NCBI RefSeq assembly: GCF_022682495.2
Contig: NC_071389.1
Coordinates: 8,981,199-9,045,198, forward strand
From: Desmodus rotundus
Taxonomy: Eukaryota > Chordata > Mammalia > Chiroptera > Phyllostomidae
Reading direction: 5' to 3'
DNA: 64,000 bases
Shown here: in pieces, positions 23,991 to 36,780 of the stretch
Numbering within the stretch: position 1 is the first letter of the stretch
Layout of the letters: every line of letters begins with the position of its first letter
The notes under the pieces: generated by a model
Seen by the model: only the letters and a program-made list of their open reading frames with translations
What the model was told of the DNA's origin: nothing
Database searches by the model: none
Translations under genes and position numbers: made by a program

Positions 23991-24420
23991 TGAGATAATG
24001 ATTGACAAGCTTCATTTGAACTCTATAAAGTGATTATAAAATCTTGCTGTGCCCCATTTTCTTCTACATAGAATTGTCTAAGGAACTTTGTTTTAGTCAT
24101 TTTCCCCAAATCTACCTCATTAAAGGGATGCCACTGCATTCCATTGGATCAAAACTTACTGAAAAGCTGACTGATTATGGAGATGTTGAAGTTAGAGGAA
24201 AAACATACACAGCCTTCAGGATGGCATTGTACTTTGCGAAGTTACAGTGTTTTGGGATTTGGTCCTTAGGATTGTAGGCTCAAAAGTTTGAATCCAGAGG
24301 TGATATGATGAGCTGGATGTGCCTATACAAAAGAATAGTTGTATGACTCTTACAGTCAGAAACGTAACTGCTACAAAGGCAAAGATAGGATGAGCTTACA
24401 AAATCTACATGGGGACTACA

Positions 24421-24490
24421 TTACAATCATAGAGGATATTCCCTCTTGTGTCATTCACTTAGGTCTGGAAATTTTTATGATGTAGAGCTA
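24421..24490 (+). repeat. Segment related to the intron 2 block
   Basis: ATCATAGAGGATATTCCCTC followed by ACTTAGGTCTGGAAATTTTT resembles 19989-20060 (ATCAGAGGATATTTCCTCTT, then ACTTAGGGCTGGAAGTTTTT). GCTACAAAGG also precedes both. It looks like an old duplicate or two copies of an unnamed repeat. Confidence 0.5.
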
Positions 24491-25915
24491 TGAAGGATAT
24501 GTAGGACTTTAACAAAAAGAAAGGAGTTTTAGGCTAGACCTGGGAACATAGTGGGTGGAAGGAACAACTTGAAGAGATGTAAGTGGGTGGAAGAATGTTT
24601 TGAGAATAGTAGATAATTTAGGATGATTTAACCACACTAATTATTTTGAGTTCTATTCTTTATGCACAGATGAACCGATGAGGGATTTTGAGAAGGGAGA
24701 TAAGCTTGTTGAGATCTGTGCTTTATGAAAGGCATCTGGTGACTTAGAATAGGAAAAACAGAGATTCTGGTTAGGAGGCTATTTCAGTAGCTTAGAGAAG
24801 GAAAACTTGGACTGTGAGAGTGCCTAACTAGGGACAAGTGGGAGAGACATTGTATTAAGAATCCAATTATGTTGACTTAGGAAAACCAGGATAAACTTTA
24901 ATGATGGGCTTTTCAATACTGTCCTTTAACAACCAAAAGGACCAGGTATTCCTTTGCTCACTGCAGAGCCAATATATTGTCTTTTTTAGAGTACATGTTC
25001 AACAAATAGTTGAAATACTGAGATAGAATTCTTAGTTAACAGGAAGGAGAAAGCAAAATTGATGTTAGTAGCTAAAAGATTTGGCCATTATATTGTGATT
25101 GAAGCAAGTGCACAGAAATAAACATCCTTTGGTGTTCAGAGCATGTCCATTATCCCTGGGTTCAGCCTCCCTTTTATCAGATGTCCTCTTTTCCTCTACA
25201 ATTATATTGATTTTAAAGTATAATATTTTGAGATGTCACATAGATTCAGAATGTTCACTCTCCTTTTGGAAATAAGGTACTTTTGTAATCTTTAAAACTT
25301 AATGATTGTGAAACTGTGACATTCTCAGTCCCTTAAAAATACTTAAAATTAACAACTTATAGTAGACAATATATAGCGTGGTTTTCACTACAGAAACAAG
25401 TTTCTGTTCTCTGTGCATGACTGACTGATAATTTAATCACCCTCCACCTCCCTTAATTGTTACAGCTTTGATGAATAGAATCCTAGCAGTGCATTTCAAA
25501 TGAGTAAACATGGGATTAATGACAATCTAGTTGTGAAGTCCTTATAAATGGTACACCTACTGTTTCTGCAAAACTGTTCACAGTATTTGACTAGTAAGAA
25601 CTGGGGATTCATGGTGCAAACTTTAGATATGCAGCTCTGTGCTGCTATATGTCTCTTTCTCTGTCATGGTCATTTAGGGAGTCACTTTTCCTTTCAACAA
25701 GAAAATTTGAATACATAAATTTCACAAAAGCATTTATTTTAAAAGCCTTTCATTGAAGTTGCATTTACTTTATTTCTGTAGTTTTCTATCATTGGATTTC
25801 CCTCCTCCCCCAAATTATGTTGTAAGAATTTTCTTTAATACAGGCCAAAGGAACTGAAGAATTTGTTGAAGTTAAATTAATTCATAAACTTTCCTAGTAT
25901 CTCAAAGTAGTTTTT

Positions 25916-26143
25916 TACTTTTAAAAAATTTATTTAGTTTTTAGAGAGAGGGGAAGAGGGAGAAGGAGAGGGAGAGAAACATCGATGGGTGAGAGAGAAA
26001 CATCTATCGGTTGCCTCTTGCACGCCCCCAATTGGGGACCTGGCCCGCAACCCAGGCGTGTGCCCTGACTGGGAATGGAACCCATGACCTTTTGGTTCGA
26101 AGTGCTTGCGCTCAATCCACTGGTGGAGCCACACCAAACGGTG
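25916..26143 (-). mobile_element. VES SINE with target site duplication
   Basis: Antisense copy whose head is altered (GAGCCACACCAAACGGTG). CAAAGTAGTTTTT at 25903-25915 and CAAAGTAATTTTT at 26144-26156 flank it. Confidence 0.92.
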
Positions 26144-26157
26144 CAAAGTAATTTTTA

Positions 26158-26373
26158 AAAAAGATTTTATTTATTTTTTATTTTTAGAGGGGAAGGGAGG
26201 GAGAAGGATAGGGATCATCGATGTAAGAGAGAAACATCTATAGGTTGCCTCTCATATGTGCCTGCCTGCATGGAGGTACCTGCCCTGATCAGGAATCGAA
26301 CTTTAAGTGACCAGAAAGTGACCTTTCTGTTTGTGGGAGGACGCCCAACCAACTGAGCCACATCAGTCAGGGC
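26158..26373 (-). mobile_element. tRNA SINE
   Basis: Antisense copy with AAAAAGATTTTATTTATTTT tail and a CCCAACCAACTGAGCCACAT head. It lies immediately next to the previous SINE. Confidence 0.87.
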
Positions 26374-26951
26374 TTAGTTTTGAACTTTTTCCTTAGTTGT
26401 TTACTTTGATCTCAGCCAAAGATGATTAGGCTATAACAGTCTCTGATCTTGGATGGGGAAAAAATGATCTCTTTTCCCTAGCTTGTAACTGAAATTAAGC
26501 ATTGCCTTCTATTGTGAAAGTAGGTAACACAGAACAGTAGTATTAACAGTATGAGTTACTTTGCAACCAGTCAACATCCACAGGTAATTTATTGTTGTTG
26601 CAGAGATCATCTCAAAATTGGGCTTATGTTCATCGTTACTGGGATATTGTTATTAAATTCAGTGTTAGATGTTGTTATTTGTTAATACAGACATATGTTA
26701 CCATATGACAAAAATGTAAAGTTTTGCAGTTTGTTTATTTTAGTTATGAGAGAATTTCCTTTCAGGTTCATGTAGGAAGTTTTTCAAAATTGTTATCTTG
26801 CAGCCTTGCGAAAGAATAGGATGAGGCTGAAAAGGTTAGAGGGAATGATGCCATTGTGTGTATCAAAATGATATTGATAGTGTACCTTTTTTCTCATATT
26901 TTACAAGTATGCTTCTTTAGAATGCTTATTGAAGGAAGGAATGCTTATTTT

Positions 26952-27152
26952 CTTTTTATTTTTTTAAAGAGTTTGTTTATTTTTAGAGAGAGGGAAAGGG
27001 AGGGAGAAAGAGAGGGAGAGAAACATAAACGTGTGGTTGTGCCTCACACCCCCCCAACCAGAGACCTGGCCTACAACCCAGGCATGTGCCCTGACTGGGA
27101 ATCGAACCGGCGACCCTCTGGTTCACAGGCTGGCGTTCAGTCCACTGAGTGT
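26952..27152 (-). mobile_element. 5'-truncated VES SINE with intact duplication
   Basis: The antisense copy stops at GTCCACTGAG, so about 17 head bases are missing. It is nevertheless flanked by GGAATGCTTATTTT at 26938-26951 and 27153-27166. The truncation therefore happened during insertion. Confidence 0.92.
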
Positions 27153-29951
27153 GGAATGCTTATTTTATTAACTGGCTGTATAATATGCTATGAAACTGTC
27201 AGGCATAGCAACAGTTTACATATGTGAAGTAAAAGTTTCTTAAAATGTTGAATTAATAATTAGTGTGGGGGGGTGGTGATTAGTACAATGTTTAATCATA
27301 AAAACACATTTGTCTGAACTTTTATCATCAACAGTGATTTATAATAATGAATAGGCAGATAATTTCTGGATTCAGTTGGAGATAAAATTTTATTGCACTG
27401 TGCTTCCTTATTAGATAGATTTTGTGGGGACAAAATAGTTTGTATTTGTTTTTAATCAGAAGAAAGTCATACAATTAAAATAATGCCTTTTAATGTCAGA
27501 AAAAAATTACATAAGGAAATTAAACCATGTTTGGGAAATTGGTGGTTAGAAACCATGACTTTTTTTTTCCTCCTGGCTCTTCTATTTGTAGCTGCATAGG
27601 ATTGAAGAAAGAGTAGAAATTAATTAAATTGGTTTTATTACATAATACCAATCTTTTCCCACTTTGCTACTCTGTTTATACCTATCAGTTTGAGATGAAT
27701 CACTTAAGTTGAAATGGGATTTTTTTGGTACTCTGAGTGTGTAGAGAGAAGATACCTGTGCTCAGAGACCATTGAAAACATAAATTAGGCAAACTCAAAT
27801 GTGAGAATTAATGATTAGATGTTTATTGATTTTGGGGGATAACAAGTGAAGTCTTTGTTTGGGGAGCATTCAGAGGACTCTCAAGGAGGAACAGTAAAGG
27901 TCTTCTTAAGCCTTTAAGAAGTCACCGTCAAGGATAATATTCTTAGGAGGGATGTTTATTTTTTGCTCCTCATTTTCATTTAAAATGAAAATATTTGCAC
28001 TTATTTTAAACCTAAGTAAAATACCATATAATAGCTGATTTGTCTTTTAATTTTACAGCCATTCTTTGCCTGTTTTATAAAATTTAGTCCTGTCTCAGTT
28101 TTATTTTTAGATAGTTGAAATTGTCTGAAACTTAAAAAAGGAGAATGTCTTGCCAAAAATCAGTATTATGAACAAAATGTATTCTAAACCTTTCTGGCTA
28201 CTAAGTGAAGTTTTTATCTTGAAATTTGCAACTCTTATGTGTGGCAGAATTCAGTAAAAGCCAACTAGTGGTTTATTGACTATATGAATAACTACTTTCT
28301 TTCCTTGAAATATTGGTACCTAAGTTTTTTAAAAGTTACCTACTCAGATGGAGAGGGTTGATGGAAAAAAGAAAACAGACATCATATTAGTATATATGCA
28401 ATCCTGGAGAAAACTACTAGATTTAAAACCACATTAAGTTTTAACTCCCTTTGAGTAGCTTATTAAGTGCTTGTTTCTGTCCCCCCAAATAAGCATTTGC
28501 TCATTCCCTCCTTAATTCAGTTTTGGGCCTGTTTAGGAGCATGGAATAACTAACTGTTCAGCAGCATGCTTTAGAGAGAAGTACACCAACTATTAAAATA
28601 CATACACATATATTTTAAATTTTATTAGTAATATTTTTGCCCATTCCTATCAGTAGTAGCAGGCAAACTGTAGAGATCATTTGAAAAGCCCACATTTTTA
28701 AAACACATTCCTTTCTAGGCTGCTGTATAGTTTGTTATTGGGCAATAAGCTATACACAGCCTTCTGTCGTTTGGGGTCATATTAGCCACACAAGCTTTTG
28801 TTCTAAATATGGAAAATAGAAGTGTTTGCTTCTAATTGCTCTGGTGGTTTTAACTTCAGAGATGTGAAAATAGATCAATTTACTTTCCGGTTTTCCTTTT
28901 TTTGTCAAGTATTACAGCGTTTCAGTAAGGCTTTCTAGAGGTATAGGTGTTATCAGTAATAGGTGTTATCAGTAATCAGTAATAGGGTTATATGTAATAG
29001 GTAGTCAGTTTTGGAAACAAGTGCTGGGCTCACCCATGTTTAGTCTGTATTAGGAACCCTGCTTTCATTTAAGATCCTCTGCTGCTAGGGAAGTGAGAAC
29101 AAGGTAGACTTAGTTCTGAAAGCAAATGAGGAGAGCTCATTGTGTGCTGCCTGGGCAGCCAGTGTGTCTAAATATTGTGGGGAAAGCTAGGAACTGCTTA
29201 TTTGTGACTCAAACCAGCCTAAACTGGAATCATCCAGTTTGATTTGGCTGCTTGCCACCTCCCAGAGGTTTGCTTATTCTGCCAGAGTTTTTGCCTGGTC
29301 TTCTGCACTGTGACTGGGCAGGCTACAGGGAGGAGCAGCTGGAAGTGGCTGCCAGTTAACCGGGTTTGTTCCTAGGGGGAGGCATTTCAGACACAGTAAG
29401 GAGCTGAAGACTAGAAGCTGATGCGAATTCTCATTTTCAGTGCATCTTTCCATTATTACTCCCTTACAACTTTCTGTCTCTTGCCCTTTAGTACCTAATG
29501 CTTGAAAAACAGCTTCTGCCATACAGCTGGTTGGGTGCATCACAGCATGGTCTTGCATTTGGTAATAAAGAATTTGACTAAAACTTTATTAATTAATGAC
29601 CAAAGTTCCCCAGGAACTTTGCTTTTATTACAAGTTAAGTTAGTCTGTTTGAAGTAAAGAACTGTCTCTCTCATACCCTTTTTGTTTTTTATACTTGGGT
29701 CCTGCTGGGGTTTATTTTGGTTTGATTGATAGGTGAAAGGAATGAAAATTGATTTGGAGTCAACTTGTGGCCTGGTATCTTGTGAATTTTAATTAAATCC
29801 TGATGTAACTTTTTTAAATGTTGCTTCAAAAAGTAGTTCAGATTAAAGCCCTAAATAACAAATTTTAAAATTAAAAATGCTATGCCAAATTGCATTTGTT
29901 TGTCTTGGAAGCAAACTCTTGAAAACCAACCAACCAACCAACAAAAAACCT

Positions 29952-30180
29952 CACCCTGGCCAGATGGCTCAGTTGGTTAGAGCATCAACCCCCTGCACCA
30001 AAAGGTTTCTGTTTGATTCCTGGTCAGGGCACATACCGAGGTTGTGGGTCTGATCCCCATTTGGGGTGCATACGGGAGGCAACTGATGGATGCTTCTCTC
30101 TCACATCAATGTATCTCTCTCTTTCTCCATTACTCTCTCTTTCTCAAATCAATAAAAACCTATCCTCGGGTGACAATTTA
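29952..30180 (+). mobile_element. tRNA SINE
   Basis: Sense copy with head CACCCTGGCCAGATGGCTCA, AGTTGGTTAGAGCATCA, and tail CAAATCAATAAAAACC. The GGTTAGAGCATC form is a different subfamily from VES with GATTGAG. Confidence 0.88.
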
Positions 30181-30659
30181 AAAAAAAAAATACTGTGCTT
30201 CAATTACAAATTTTTAGTGTCATGGCTGCTTTGTGCACAAAGAGCCTCTTTCTCAGTTTGCCTCTTTGAGAAATAAGGGAGTTAAGTGATTAAACATGGT
30301 CTAATTCCTGGTAAGAGAACACTCAGAAGTCATGAAGAAATATTAAAGCCACAAGTAAAAGAGTACATTTATCTTTTGTCTTTCTGGACACCAGGGTTAT
30401 ATAGAAAAGGTAAATTCCCATAGCCCTGCCTATGTTTTAAACTTTTGGAGTGAGATTGAAACCTATATAGTATTTTTCACTTGTGGTAAAAGTTGACTCA
30501 GCAGTTTGGGTAATGATGTTCTTCTCTTTTATCCTTTTTGGGTTTTTACTTGGAGACTTTCTTTGGTCATTCTTAGAAACCATATCATAATTTCATTTTG
30601 CCCTAGACAAGGGATCATCCATGCACAGAAATAAAGAAAAGTGTGGTGGTCTCATTTTA

Positions 30660-30895
30660 TTTTATTTTATTTTTTAAGATCTTATTTATTTATTTTTAGA
30701 TAGTAGAGGGGGAAGGGAAGGAAAAAGAGAGGGAGAGAAATATAAATGTTCGTGAGAAACAATTGCTTGCCTCTTGCATGCCCCCAACTGGGGACCTGGC
30801 TGGCAACCCAAGCATGTACCCTGACCAGGAATTGAACCAATGACCTTTTGGTTCACAGGCTGGCACTCAATCCACTGAGCCACACCAGCCAGGGC
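30660..30895 (-). mobile_element. VES SINE
   Basis: Antisense copy; TCATTTTA occurs at 30652 and again directly after the head at 30896, a short target duplication. Confidence 0.92.
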
Positions 30896-31314
30896 TCATT
30901 TTAAAATATATTAAACATTAGTATTTTCAGAAGCTCAGAATTAGCCAAACTTTTATGACAGGTACCTTCCCTTAATTTTTAAATTTTAAATCTGTATCTT
31001 AGAGTACAAACTCTTAGAGTGATTGCCTTTATTCTACAAAGAGTGGTTTTGTGATTGCTTCTCCTGTGAGAAATGGAAAGAGCACCATCTGGTAATTGAT
31101 TTACTTAAATTATTAGTCATTCATTACATTATATGCTACCAGAGTTTACTACTATTAGCAATTTTATAAAGTCTTCTCTATAGAACATCTTTCTAAAATC
31201 ACTTTGTATGATAAGTGAACTTGTTTCCAGGTAGACAAAATAGTAAGAGAAATGTATTTGAAAATTAACTAGTTGGTTTCTCCTAAGAATCTCAGGGTCA
31301 TACTCTAAAAACTT

Positions 31315-31535
31315 AACTCTTTTTTTTCTCTTTTTAAAAGATTTTATTTATTTTTAGACAGAGGGGAAGGGAGGGAGAAAGAGAGGGAGAGAAACATCAA
31401 TGTACAGTTGCCTCTTGCATGCCCCCGACTGGGGAGCTGGCCCACAACCCAGGCATGTGCTCTGACCGGGAATCAAACTGGCGACCCCCTGGTTTGCAGC
31501 CCTGTGCTCAATCCATTGAGCCACACCGTCCAGGG
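31315..31535 (-). mobile_element. VES SINE with target site duplication
   Basis: Antisense copy with head GCCACACCGTCCAGGG. CTCTAAAAACTT at 31303-31314 is repeated at 31536-31547. Confidence 0.92.
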
Positions 31536-31862
31536 CTCTAAAAACTTTTCTTGATATAAAAGAGATTAGACATATATACTAAGATGAAGGTAATTATTCT
31601 TAGAATTAGGTGGGAAAACATTATATATAGCTCAATAAAATAGGGTTGGACATATTTAGAATTTGGCTTAGCTAATAACCATTTGAGTTTTTCTTAATGA
31701 CATTAAATTAAAATTCTTTTTTAACTTTGGTGTAATCCCGAGCAAGGGATAGTAGGCTTTTTGTTCGGTTTTTAAATTATCAGCAAAGATAGTTTTTAAA
31801 GTTTAACGTATAAGTATCCTGGAAATACGTTTCAATTTTTTTGTTAATTCCTCTGTACTTTT

Positions 31863-32080
31863 TCTTTAAGATTTTATTTATTTTCAGAGAGAGGGGAGGG
31901 GAGGGAGAAAGTGAGAGAGAAACATCGATGTGCAAGAGAAACATCAGTTGGTTGCCTCTCATACGCCCCCACCCAGGGATCTGGCCCACAACCTAGGCAT
32001 CTGCCCTGACTGAGAGTTGAACCAGCAACCTTTTGGTTCACAGGCTGGCATTCAGTCCACTGAGCCATACTACCCAGGGC
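31863..32080 (-). mobile_element. VES SINE with target site duplication
   Basis: Antisense copy; TTCCTCTGTACTTTT before it (31848-31862) and TCTTCTGTACTTTT after it (32081-32094) match apart from small changes. Confidence 0.9.
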
Positions 32081-32302
32081 TCTTCTGTACTTTTAAAGTG
32101 GAAATTTATGCTTGTAGGAATCATTTTGCTGACTTGCTAGAGCTAGCTGGAATTACAATGTAATGAGAAATATATATAACTTACCAAGATACCACTTTGA
32201 CATTAGTTTTCATAATGGTTTTTATATATATATTATAACCATTATTTTTAAATATGGTTAACCCTTTATAAAGTATTATCTCTCTCATAAATGGCATTTT
32301 TC

Positions 32303-32478
32303 TTAAAGATTTTATTTACTTATTTTTTAAAGAGAAGGGAAGGGAGATAGAGAGGGAGAGAAACATCAGTGTGTGGTTGCCTCTCATGTGCCCTTCCACT
32401 GGGGGCCTGGCCGGCAACTCAGGTATGTGCCCCAACTGGGAATCAAACCAGTGACCCTTTGGTTCTCAGGCCTGTACT
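32303..32478 (-). mobile_element. 5'-truncated VES SINE
   Basis: Antisense copy ending at GGTTCTCAGGCCTGTAC; the A-box end of the head is missing. It abuts sense LINE-1 sequence. Confidence 0.85.
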
Positions 32479-32504
32479 TGAAATTTGGCTAGTTTGTGTA
32501 CCAC

Positions 32505-33075
32505 TACTGACCCATTCTATAACATGGATGAACCTCAAAAACATGCTAAGTTTGCCCTGATTGGTGTGGCCCAGTGGGTTGGGCATCATCTTTCTGAGTG
32601 AAAGTTTGTTGGTTTGATTCCCAGTCAGGGCACATGCCTGGGTTACAGGCCTGGTCACTGGTTGGGGGCATGCCAGAGGCAACCAATTGATGTTTCTTTC
32701 TCTCTTTCTCCCTCCCTTTCCCTATCTCTGAAAATAAATAAATCAGATCTTTAAAAAAACATGCTAAGTGAATAAAGCCAGTACAGAAGACTGCATATTA
32801 TGTGATTCTATTTATATGAACTCTCCATAACAGGTAAATTTATAGAGACAAAGCAGATTATTGGTTGTCTAGGGCTGGGTCTGGAAGAGAATGGAGAGTG
32901 GTGACAGCTGATAGATTTGAGGTTTTTCTTTCTGACGTGATGTGGATATACTAAAGTTACATTATGGTGATAATTGTGTAACTCCATGAATATACTACAG
33001 TCATTAATTGTATACTCTTAAATGAGTTAATTTCATGGTGTGAAATTATTTCAGTAGAACTGTTTTTAAAAATAC
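32505..33075 (+). mobile_element. LINE-1 3' end (sense), split by a SINE
   Basis: ACATGGATGAACCTCAAAAA before and GTGATTCTATTTATATGAAC after the inserted SINE belong to one LINE-1 3' region. The right part continues with AGGGCTGGGTCTGGAAGAGA and AATTGTATACTCTTAAATG, typical of the 3' untranslated region. Confidence 0.8.
32554..32755 (+). mobile_element. VES SINE with 15-base duplication inside LINE-1
   Basis: Sense copy, head GCCCTGATTGGTGTGGCCCA. AAAAACATGCTAAGT stands on both sides (ending at 32551 on the left and ending at 32769 on the right), dating the SINE as younger than the host LINE-1. Confidence 0.93.
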
Positions 33076-33129
33076 ACTGAATTTTGAAGATGTAGCAAAA
33101 ATATTTTATGTTGGCTGCATGTTGAAATA

Positions 33130-33329
33130 CAGGGTCCAACAGAAGTAAGGCCTGCTTAAGTGTGGTTGGTAGGGTAATAATGTGGGTATAATAATTTATA
33201 GTTTTAATTTGAACATTGCACCTAAAATGTTATATGATGTGCTTGAGTGTGATTATTGTTATGTTACAGAATTACATGTTTATGATTTTGTAATTAAAAA
33301 AGGAGGGGCGTTATTTTTGCCGGGCCCCG
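33130..33329. mobile_element. Mariner-type MITE (200 bases)
   Basis: The element starts CAGGGTCCAACAGAAGTAA and ends TTATTTTTGCCGGGCCCCG. The reverse complement of the end, CGGGGCCCGGCAAAAATAA, matches the start except for transitions. TA lies immediately outside each end, as expected of Tc1/mariner insertions. There is no transposase frame. Bats are known for recently active DNA transposons, but the family here is not identified. Confidence 0.75.
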
Positions 33330-35179
33330 TATTTTTGACTATATTACATTTAATAAAACAGTAAAATTTACTTTTTTTTTTGTTAAGTATGGCTATTTAA
33401 AATTTTTAAATTACATTTTTGGTTTTTATTAAATTTGTATTGGACAGCATACACTGTTCTGGAACTCTATCAAGATACGATGTCGTGAAGTAATTTGTAC
33501 ATCTATTTTAGTATTTTTCATTTAGTATAAAGAAGACTAGAATCTGTTATTTTTATTATTTTAATTCTCAAGACTCTTCTCTTTGAAATTCTGGATTAAT
33601 GGAAAAGGTTCTCTGGGACGCCTAAGCCTAAGGTGTGTTGACTGAACGACCTCCAGATTCCATCTTTATTTGGTATTAAGCCAAATGCATGTTGATATCC
33701 AGAATGGCCAAGGGAGTGTCTTAGCTGTTGAAAAACTTTAATCTCTAAACCCCTAAATAGATTAGTTTTAATATCTAAGAAAAAAATTAAGTTATCTTAC
33801 AGTAATTTTTTTAATTAAAAAAACCCCCTCTTGATCTGAAGGTAATTTCTAAGTGGTGGCCAGTACTTCTGATAGTAGTAACGTAGACTCGGATTCTGAT
33901 GTTGGAATTAGAATAAGACAAACATTGAATAGATACCTGGCTTCTAGACATAATTTCTATAACCAAACTGGGGACTTCTATGAATCTCAAATGTAGTTGT
34001 CAATGGCGAAGGGTCAGACTAGTCTCATGAATGTTCTCTGTCATGATGGTGAGAGCCATTTGGACTGTAGCTTTTTGTTTGTTTCCTCTGGCAGGAACTG
34101 CAGAGGAATTGTTTAAGCAGGAGGATTTCAGGCTGGAGTTTCTTAGTGATTTGAAGTCATTAATAAACAAGTTCACCAAATAGTAGATAGCTTTAGACTC
34201 CTGGTAGGGAGTTCATTGCCCTTATAACCTCTTGGGTCTGCAACTTCCTTAATAGAGAGTTCATAAGTGGAAAATAGAAAACTTTTTATTCTGAATGGGA
34301 AGGAGATAAATCAGCACCAAAGTTAAATTGGAAAAAGGCAAAACCCAAAGTTCAAATTTACTTGTGGGTTTGGTGAAGGCTACAGCAGTTGTATGTAACC
34401 ATTTGGAATAAATAACACATCTTCCCTTGATCTGTATACTTTCTTGGTTTATGCCTTTTGAAACATTTTAGTCGTTCATATAAGAAATACATCTATGGTT
34501 CCGCATACTTGTTCCGCATACTAGTTGAGAGTGAGAAAATTGCATGGTGTTATAGTTGACAGTTTAGTTTTCTCCTTAGTTTGTCCCTTGAGTACGGCAT
34601 CCCATGGATGTTCTAAAGGCTGTGCTGCCACACAGAAGGATTTTTTGTTCCTTAGGCCGACATGTTGTATCTGCTTATTACTCTCAGGGATCATGCGTGT
34701 TTGGTGCTTTTTGCTTTGAGTAACAGGTTTTCTGAGTCTTAAGAGATTGCTAAGAATATAATGACTCTGTGGGCCCTGGCTCTTTGGAATTTAAACTGAA
34801 AGTACTTGTGGCCAAGATTCTTTTGAACACAGTGAAAATATGTAGAAAAATAATTTTTTCACTTTGAATTTTGTAGTTAGCAAATCTATCTATACCAGAA
34901 TCTAATCACATATTTGCCCCCTAAAATCTGAACATAAAATGGTAAGCACTTTGTGACTAGGTCTCTGATAGTTATAGTTCATCATCTTACCATTCTTAAA
35001 GTTACCTAGGGAATCTTAGGGCTCCACAAAATTCACCAGAAAATAAGCCTCATATTTCTTGGTAATAGATTAGCAAGAGCATAGCCACTTTCCTTTTTTT
35101 TTGCTATTGTTATTAGAACAATAGGTTTTAAAACCACCAAATTGCATTTTTTAATGCTGAACTTGTAAGGCTTTATTTT

Positions 35180-35640
35180 TTAAAAACATTGTGGCAAAAT
35201 ATACATAACATAAAATTTAGCATTTTACTTTTTTTAAGTATGCAGTTCAGTGGCATTACATACGTTTACTTTGTTGTATGACCATCACCCCCAGTCATCT
35301 CCAGAACTTTTTCATCTCCCCAGACTGAAACTCTATATTCATTAAACAGCTTCCCATTCTTCTATCTTGAAGTCCCTGATAGCCACCCCTTCTCCTTTCT
35401 GTTTTTATGAACTTGACTGCTCTAGATACCTCATAAATGGAATCACACAGGATTTGTCCTTTTGTGTCTGGCTTGTTCCACTTAGCATACTTGTCTGAAG
35501 ATTTTTCCATGTTGTAGCAAATGTCAGAATTTTCTTCCTTTTTAAGACTGAATGATATTCCTTCAGGTTTTGGGGTGGGTTAAGCTTTAATTATCTAGCC
35601 AGTCATCCTATAGATGAACTATTTCCATATTTCTTTTTAA
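35180..35640 (-). mobile_element. LINE-1 3' end (antisense)
   Basis: TGCAGTTCAGTGGCATTACA, GACCATCACCCCCAGTCATC and CTCATAAATGGAATCACACA are in antisense LINE-1 order. A SINE follows directly. Confidence 0.85.
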
Positions 35641-35669
35641 CACCACTCAAAGACAGAGATAAGCTTAAA

Positions 35670-35908
35670 AACATTGACTGGTGTGGTTCAGTGGGTTGGG
35701 CATTGTCCCACAAACTGAAAGGTTCCCAATTCAATTTCCTGGTAGGGGCACATGCCTGGGTTGCAGGACAGGTCTCTAGTTGGGGGCATGTGAGGGGCAA
35801 CTGATCAATGTTTCCTTTGTACATTGATGTTTCTCTCCCTCTCCTTCTTCCTTCCTTCCCTGCTCTCTATAAATAAATAAATAAATAAATAAAATTGGAT
35901 CTTAAAAA
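35670..35908 (+). mobile_element. VES-related SINE
   Basis: Sense copy lacking the first head bases (ACTGGTGTGGTTCAGTGGG), with CAAACTGAAAGGTTCCCAAT in the B-box region and an expanded AAATAAATAAAT tail. Confidence 0.87.
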
Positions 35909-36000
35909 ATTAACAGCTGCTATAATTGCATTCTAAAGAATTACTTGTACTTAATCTTCTGTGAGCAGGTTAACCTCATATAGCATACTTAATCTCCAAT

Positions 36001-36204
36001 TTAAAAAAAGATTTTATTTATTTTTAGAGAGAGGAGAAGGGTGAAGGAAAAGAGAGGGAGATAAACATCAGTTGGTTTTCTCTTGTTCACCCCCAAATGG
36101 GGACCTGGCCTGCAACCCAGGCATGTGCCCTGACAGGGAATCAAACCAGTGACCTTCTGGTTCACAGGCTGGGGTTCAGTGCACTGAGCCACACCAGCCA
36201 GGGC
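36001..36204 (-). mobile_element. VES SINE
   Basis: Antisense full-length copy, head GCCACACCAGCCAGGGC. CTCCAATTTAAA and CTCAATTTTAAA flank it. Confidence 0.92.
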
Positions 36205-36721
36205 TAAGCTCAATTTTAAATGGTTATTTTTGTCAAAAAAAGATAACCTTTAAAAACCAGTCTTTTGTTTTTTCTCATTTATGTAAATTATTGGACTTCA
36301 GAATAGGAAGAGAAATAGAACCAATTATCTTAAATTATTGTGGTAGAATTTACCACCACTTTAGTGACCATGAACACTAAACCCGTTTTTCTTGCCATCT
36401 TACCTACCTATAAAAGTAGAGCCAGTACCTGTTTAAGGCTTAGATATTAATTATAAATGCTTATAGGTGAAAGCTAGATGGAAACTAGAACTCAAGAAAA
36501 GTTCATTTCTAAGGTCTAGATTTTTTTTTTAGGTCTAGATTTTCTACTGTACTTAAAATTCTTAGGAAATAAATTAATTTTTAATATCAGCATTAAAAGC
36601 TGATGATGGTAAAAAGAAAAATTACAGCTTGTAGATCATGAATCTCTTTCCTTGTCAACCTTTGTCTATTAAGAGAAAGCTTTTCTCTTTTTACTCTGTT
36701 AATTCAGTTAACCCTCTTAAA

Positions 36722-36724
36722 AAT

Positions 36725-36780
<56 letters not shown>

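Noticed and set aside
28940..28995. Short tandem repeat AGGTGTTATCAGTAAT, two copies
   Set aside because: Two copies of a 16-base unit are ordinary replication slippage.
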